Shown here: positions 31,053-33,157 of the stretch, piece by piece
How positions within the stretch are numbered: position 1 is the stretch's first letter
Layout of the letters: every line of letters starts with the position of its first letter
Source: Geminicoccaceae bacterium
GTDB lineage: Bacteria > Pseudomonadota > Alphaproteobacteria > Geminicoccales > Geminicoccaceae
DNA: 33,157 bases
Assembly (NCBI GenBank): GCA_020446525.1
Contig: JAGREO010000034.1
Span: 1 to 33,157, forward strand
Reading direction: 5' to 3'
The notes under the pieces: model-generated
Seen by the model: the letters and a program-made list of their open reading frames with translations, nothing else
Database searches by the model: none
What the model was told of the DNA's origin: nothing
Made by a program: the position numbers and the translations under genes

Positions 31053-31838
31053 TCACTGAGCCGTCCAGCCGCCGTCCATCGGCAGGGCCTGCCCGGTCAG
31101 CTGATCCGCCGCCGCACCACAGAGAAAGATCACCAGCGCGCCCAGTTGCTCGGGCGTGACGAAGGCCGCCGATGGCTGCTTCTCGCCGAGCAGCTCGCCG
31201 GCCGCCCGGTCGAAATCGACCTTCTCCTTCTCGGCGCGCGCCTCGATCTGGGCCTGGACCAGGGGCGTGAGAACCCAGCCGGGACAGATGGCGTTGCAGG
31301 TGATCGGATCCCGCGCCGTCTCCAGCGCCACCACCTTGGTCAGTCCGACGACACCATGTTTGGCGGCGACGTAGGCGGCCTTGTCGACCGAGGCGACGAG
31401 CCCGTGCACCGACGCCACGTTGACGATGCGGCCATAGCCGCGGCGGCGCATGTGCGGTACGGCGGCCGCCGTCGCGTGGAACACGGCCGAGAGGTTGATC
31501 GCCATGATCGCGTCCCAGCGATCGGCCGGAAATTCCTCGACGGGCGCCGTGTGCTGGATCCCCGCATTGTTGACGAGAATGTCGCAACCGCCCTCGCCCG
31601 CCGCCTTTTCGACCATCGCGCGGACCTGCTCCGGGCGGCGCATGTCCGCCGGATCGTAATTCACCGCGACCCCGTGCTCGGCGGCCATCTCCGCCCGGAG
31701 GGCCTCGATCTCTCCGGCGTCGCCAAGCCCGTTGAGCGTGACCGACGCACCGGCTCTGGCCAGGGCGCGGGCGATACCTTCGCCGATGCCGCTGGTCGAG
31801 CCCGTGACGATCGCATGGCGGCCCTGCAGGATACTCAT
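31053..31838 (-). CDS. bdhA: D-3-hydroxybutyrate dehydrogenase
   Basis: The 261-residue short-chain dehydrogenase oxidises D-3-hydroxybutyrate to acetoacetate with NAD in ketone-body/PHB metabolism. It shows TGSTSGIGEG (12-21), NNAG (90-93) and the catalytic Ser143-Tyr156-Lys160. The enzyme-specific blocks are NNAGIQHTAPVEEFPADRWDAI, SVHGLVASVDKAAYVAAKHGVVGLTKVVALE, CPGWVLTPLVQAQI and the C-terminal DGGWTAQ. This combination is diagnostic of BdhA within the SDR superfamily. The ATG at 31838 starts the Rossmann fold directly. It is followed by the patatin gene. The divergent SDR starts 178 bp away on the other strand. Confidence 0.95.
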   Translation of the reverse strand: MSILQGRHAIVTGSTSGIGEGIARALARAGASVTLNGLGDAGEIEALRAEMAAEHGVAVNYDPADMRRPEQVRAMVEKAAGEGGCDILVNNAGIQHTAPVEEFPADRWDAIMAINLSAVFHATAAAVPHMRRRGYGRIVNVASVHGLVASVDKAAYVAAKHGVVGLTKVVALETARDPITCNAICPGWVLTPLVQAQIEARAEKEKVDFDRAAGELLGEKQPSAAFVTPEQLGALVIFLCGAAADQLTGQALPMDGGWTAQ

Positions 31839-32016
31839 GGATTCGAACTCCCGGTGTTCCGCGGCCGTCGACAGCGCGCCGGCGCCGCACCATAGCTTGC
31901 GGCACGGGCGACGCAATGGGGGCCCCGGGGGCGCCCGCCCGACGACGGCCGCTCTTGAGCGGGTGCCGCACTTCTGGCACTCGTGCGTCGACATCGGCAC
32001 GGGGAGGACGAGGGCG

Positions 32017-32832
32017 ATGGCGGATACGATGAGGAACAAGGTGGCGATCGTCACGGGCGGCACGCAGGGTCTGGGCGAGACCACGGCACGCCTCTTCGCC
32101 GAACGCGGTGCCGCCGGTATCGTCATCTGCGGACGCAAGGCCGATCAGGGCGAAGCGGTGGCCCGGGATCTGAACGAGGCCGGCACCAGGGCGATCTACG
32201 TTCGCGCCGATCTCGCCGAGGCCGAGGCCGCCCGCCGCGTCGTCGCCGAAGCGGACGAGGCGTTCGGCCGGGTGGACGCGCTGGTCAACGTCGCCGCCAT
32301 CACCGACCGCGGCACCATTCTCGACACGTCGGTGGACCTCTTCGACCGGATGTTCGCGGTCAATGTCCGCGCGCCCTTCTTCCTGATGCAGGACGTGGCC
32401 AGGATCATGCGCCGCGAAGGCATCGAGGGGACGATGGTCAACGTCCTTTCGATGTCGAGCCACGGCGGTCAGCCCTTCATCTGCGCCTATAGCGGCTCAA
32501 AGGCGGCGCTCGCGGGGCTCACCAAGAACGTCGCCTATTCGCTCTTGCGCGACCGGATCCGGGTCAACGGGCTGAACATCGGCTGGATGAACACGCCGGC
32601 CGAGCACGTCATCCAGAAGGCCGAGCACGGCGCCGCCGACGACTGGCTGGAGAAGGCGGCGGCCGCTCAGCCGTTCGGCCGCATCCTCGAGACCAGCGAA
32701 GTGGCGCGGACCATCGCCTTCCTCTCCTGTGCCGAGAGCGGCATGATGACCGGCGCCCTGCTCGACCTCGATCAGTCCGTCGCCGGCTGTTACGACCAGC
32801 CGCCGCATCCCCCCTCGCCCCTGCCCTACTGA
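32017..32832 (+). CDS. SDR-family oxidoreductase, probable sugar dehydrogenase
   Basis: The 271-residue protein is a classical short-chain dehydrogenase: TGGTQGLG at 13-20, NVAA at 91-94 (where NNAG is usual), a Ser within LSMSSHGG, and Tyr158 and Lys162 in YSGSK. A basic residue at the second strand end (CGRK) suggests NADP preference, a weak argument. The C-terminal half has NGLNIGWMNTPAEHVIQKA and ends with DLDQSVAGCYDQPP. Members with this ending are often found in sugar catabolic clusters, in agreement with the adjacent DapA-superfamily gene, which converges from the minus strand 16 bp away. The precise substrate is unknown. ATG at 32017 follows AGGGCG and GGGGAGG purine stretches. Confidence 0.88.
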   Translation: MADTMRNKVAIVTGGTQGLGETTARLFAERGAAGIVICGRKADQGEAVARDLNEAGTRAIYVRADLAEAEAARRVVAEADEAFGRVDALVNVAAITDRGTILDTSVDLFDRMFAVNVRAPFFLMQDVARIMRREGIEGTMVNVLSMSSHGGQPFICAYSGSKAALAGLTKNVAYSLLRDRIRVNGLNIGWMNTPAEHVIQKAEHGAADDWLEKAAAAQPFGRILETSEVARTIAFLSCAESGMMTGALLDLDQSVAGCYDQPPHPPSPLPY

Positions 32833-32848
32833 CGGCTGGCGCGGCCGG

Positions 32849-33157
32849 TCAGCGCCCCCAGCGCAGGGCCAGCGGGTCGAGCGGGCGGGCGAGTTCGAGC
32901 AGGCCGGCGCGGGTGGCGGGGTGCAGGGGCTCGAGCGGATGGCGCACGGCCTCCGAGCGGATGACCCCGCCCTCCTTCATCACGGCCTTGGTGGCGCGCA
33001 GGCCGCACTGGCGGTTCTCGTAGTTGATCAGCGGCAGGAGGCGGGCGTAGAGCGCCGCCGCCGCGTCCCGCCGGCCTTCGAGATGATGGAAGACGATCGG
33101 CCGGATGAGGTCGGGGATCAGGGCGCTGGTCATGGTGCCGGTGGCGCCGGCGTCGAG
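32849..33157 (-). CDS. DapA-superfamily aldolase/dehydratase, 3' part (5' end outside window)
   Basis: The last 102 residues of a dihydrodipicolinate synthase-family protein are visible; the gene continues beyond the window edge. It begins LDAGATGTMTSALIPDLIRPIV, the end of the TIM barrel. This is followed by the helical tail LYARLLPLINYENRQCGLRATKAVMKEGGVIRSEAVRHPLEP and a C-terminal LRWGR. INYENRQCGLRA...KEGGVI is, in my recollection, typical of 2-keto-3-deoxy-L-arabonate dehydratase-like members rather than true DapA. The Schiff-base lysine lies outside the window. The neighbour SDR supports a role in sugar or sugar-acid breakdown. Confidence 0.85.
   Translation of the reverse strand, partial: LDAGATGTMTSALIPDLIRPIVFHHLEGRRDAAAALYARLLPLINYENRQCGLRATKAVMKEGGVIRSEAVRHPLEPLHPATRAGLLELARPLDPLALRWGR

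Noticed and set aside
1-33157. tRNA, rRNA, CRISPR arrays, insertion sequences and prophage genes
   Set aside because: I looked for cloverleaf patterns, regularly spaced repeats, transposase motifs and phage genes and saw none; small RNAs cannot be excluded by eye.

Overview
The window joins two DNAs of very different character. Bases 1 to about 6,450 are moderate in GC, with AT-rich intergenic stretches, and look like a Bacteroidota (Saprospiria-like) chromosome: the 3' part of mutS, dapB, a membrane-anchored endonuclease/exonuclease/phosphatase-family protein, an AraC-type regulator, and the C-terminal two thirds of a Gfo/Idh/MocA oxidoreductase. From about 6,475 to the end the DNA is strongly GC-rich, with GC-ending codons, frequent GTG/TTG starts and gene families typical of Alphaproteobacteria (perhaps Rhodospirillales/Geminicoccales-like; this placement is tentative). 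The switch lies inside one reading frame, at the conserved EKP motif of the oxidoreductase, so a chimeric assembly is the most likely explanation. The two halves should be interpreted separately until the junction is tested.

Alphaproteobacterial part, in order. (a) 6,475-8,764, minus strand: three consecutive Gfo/Idh/MocA oxidoreductases, the last cut by the junction. (b) 8,840-14,515, minus strand: a tight iron-handling operon read as imelysin, di-heme DUF1111 protein, second imelysin, bacterioferritin-associated ferredoxin, bacterioferritin and DUF1513, with several stop/start overlaps and an Irr-type (ICE) palindrome upstream. (c) 14,838-18,280, plus strand: a Tat-exported DUF411 metal-binding protein, then a complete TRAP transporter (DctP, DctQ, DctM). 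(d) 18,308-23,162: a DUF2254 membrane protein (minus), then a CaiB-type CoA-transferase, a lipid A-type acyltransferase and an ELM1-family protein (plus). (e) 23,165-26,622, minus strand: a two-gene operon of a small secreted protein and a 1,013-residue TPR-CHAT lipoprotein (caspase-like fold), with a recognisable promoter. (f) 26,984-33,157: a PAS_5-like protein, a YedJ-type HD phosphohydrolase, gpsA, a 72-residue small protein, a patatin/DUF3734 lipase coupled to 3-hydroxybutyrate dehydrogenase, an SDR, and the 3' end of a DapA-superfamily (keto-deoxy sugar acid dehydratase-like) gene.

The two most interesting systems are the iron operon, in which iron storage and release genes (bfr, bfd) are embedded between the imelysin/di-heme genes and DUF1513, and the extracytoplasmic TPR-CHAT lipoprotein with its small co-transcribed partner. 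No rRNA, tRNA, CRISPR array, insertion sequence or prophage gene was recognised.
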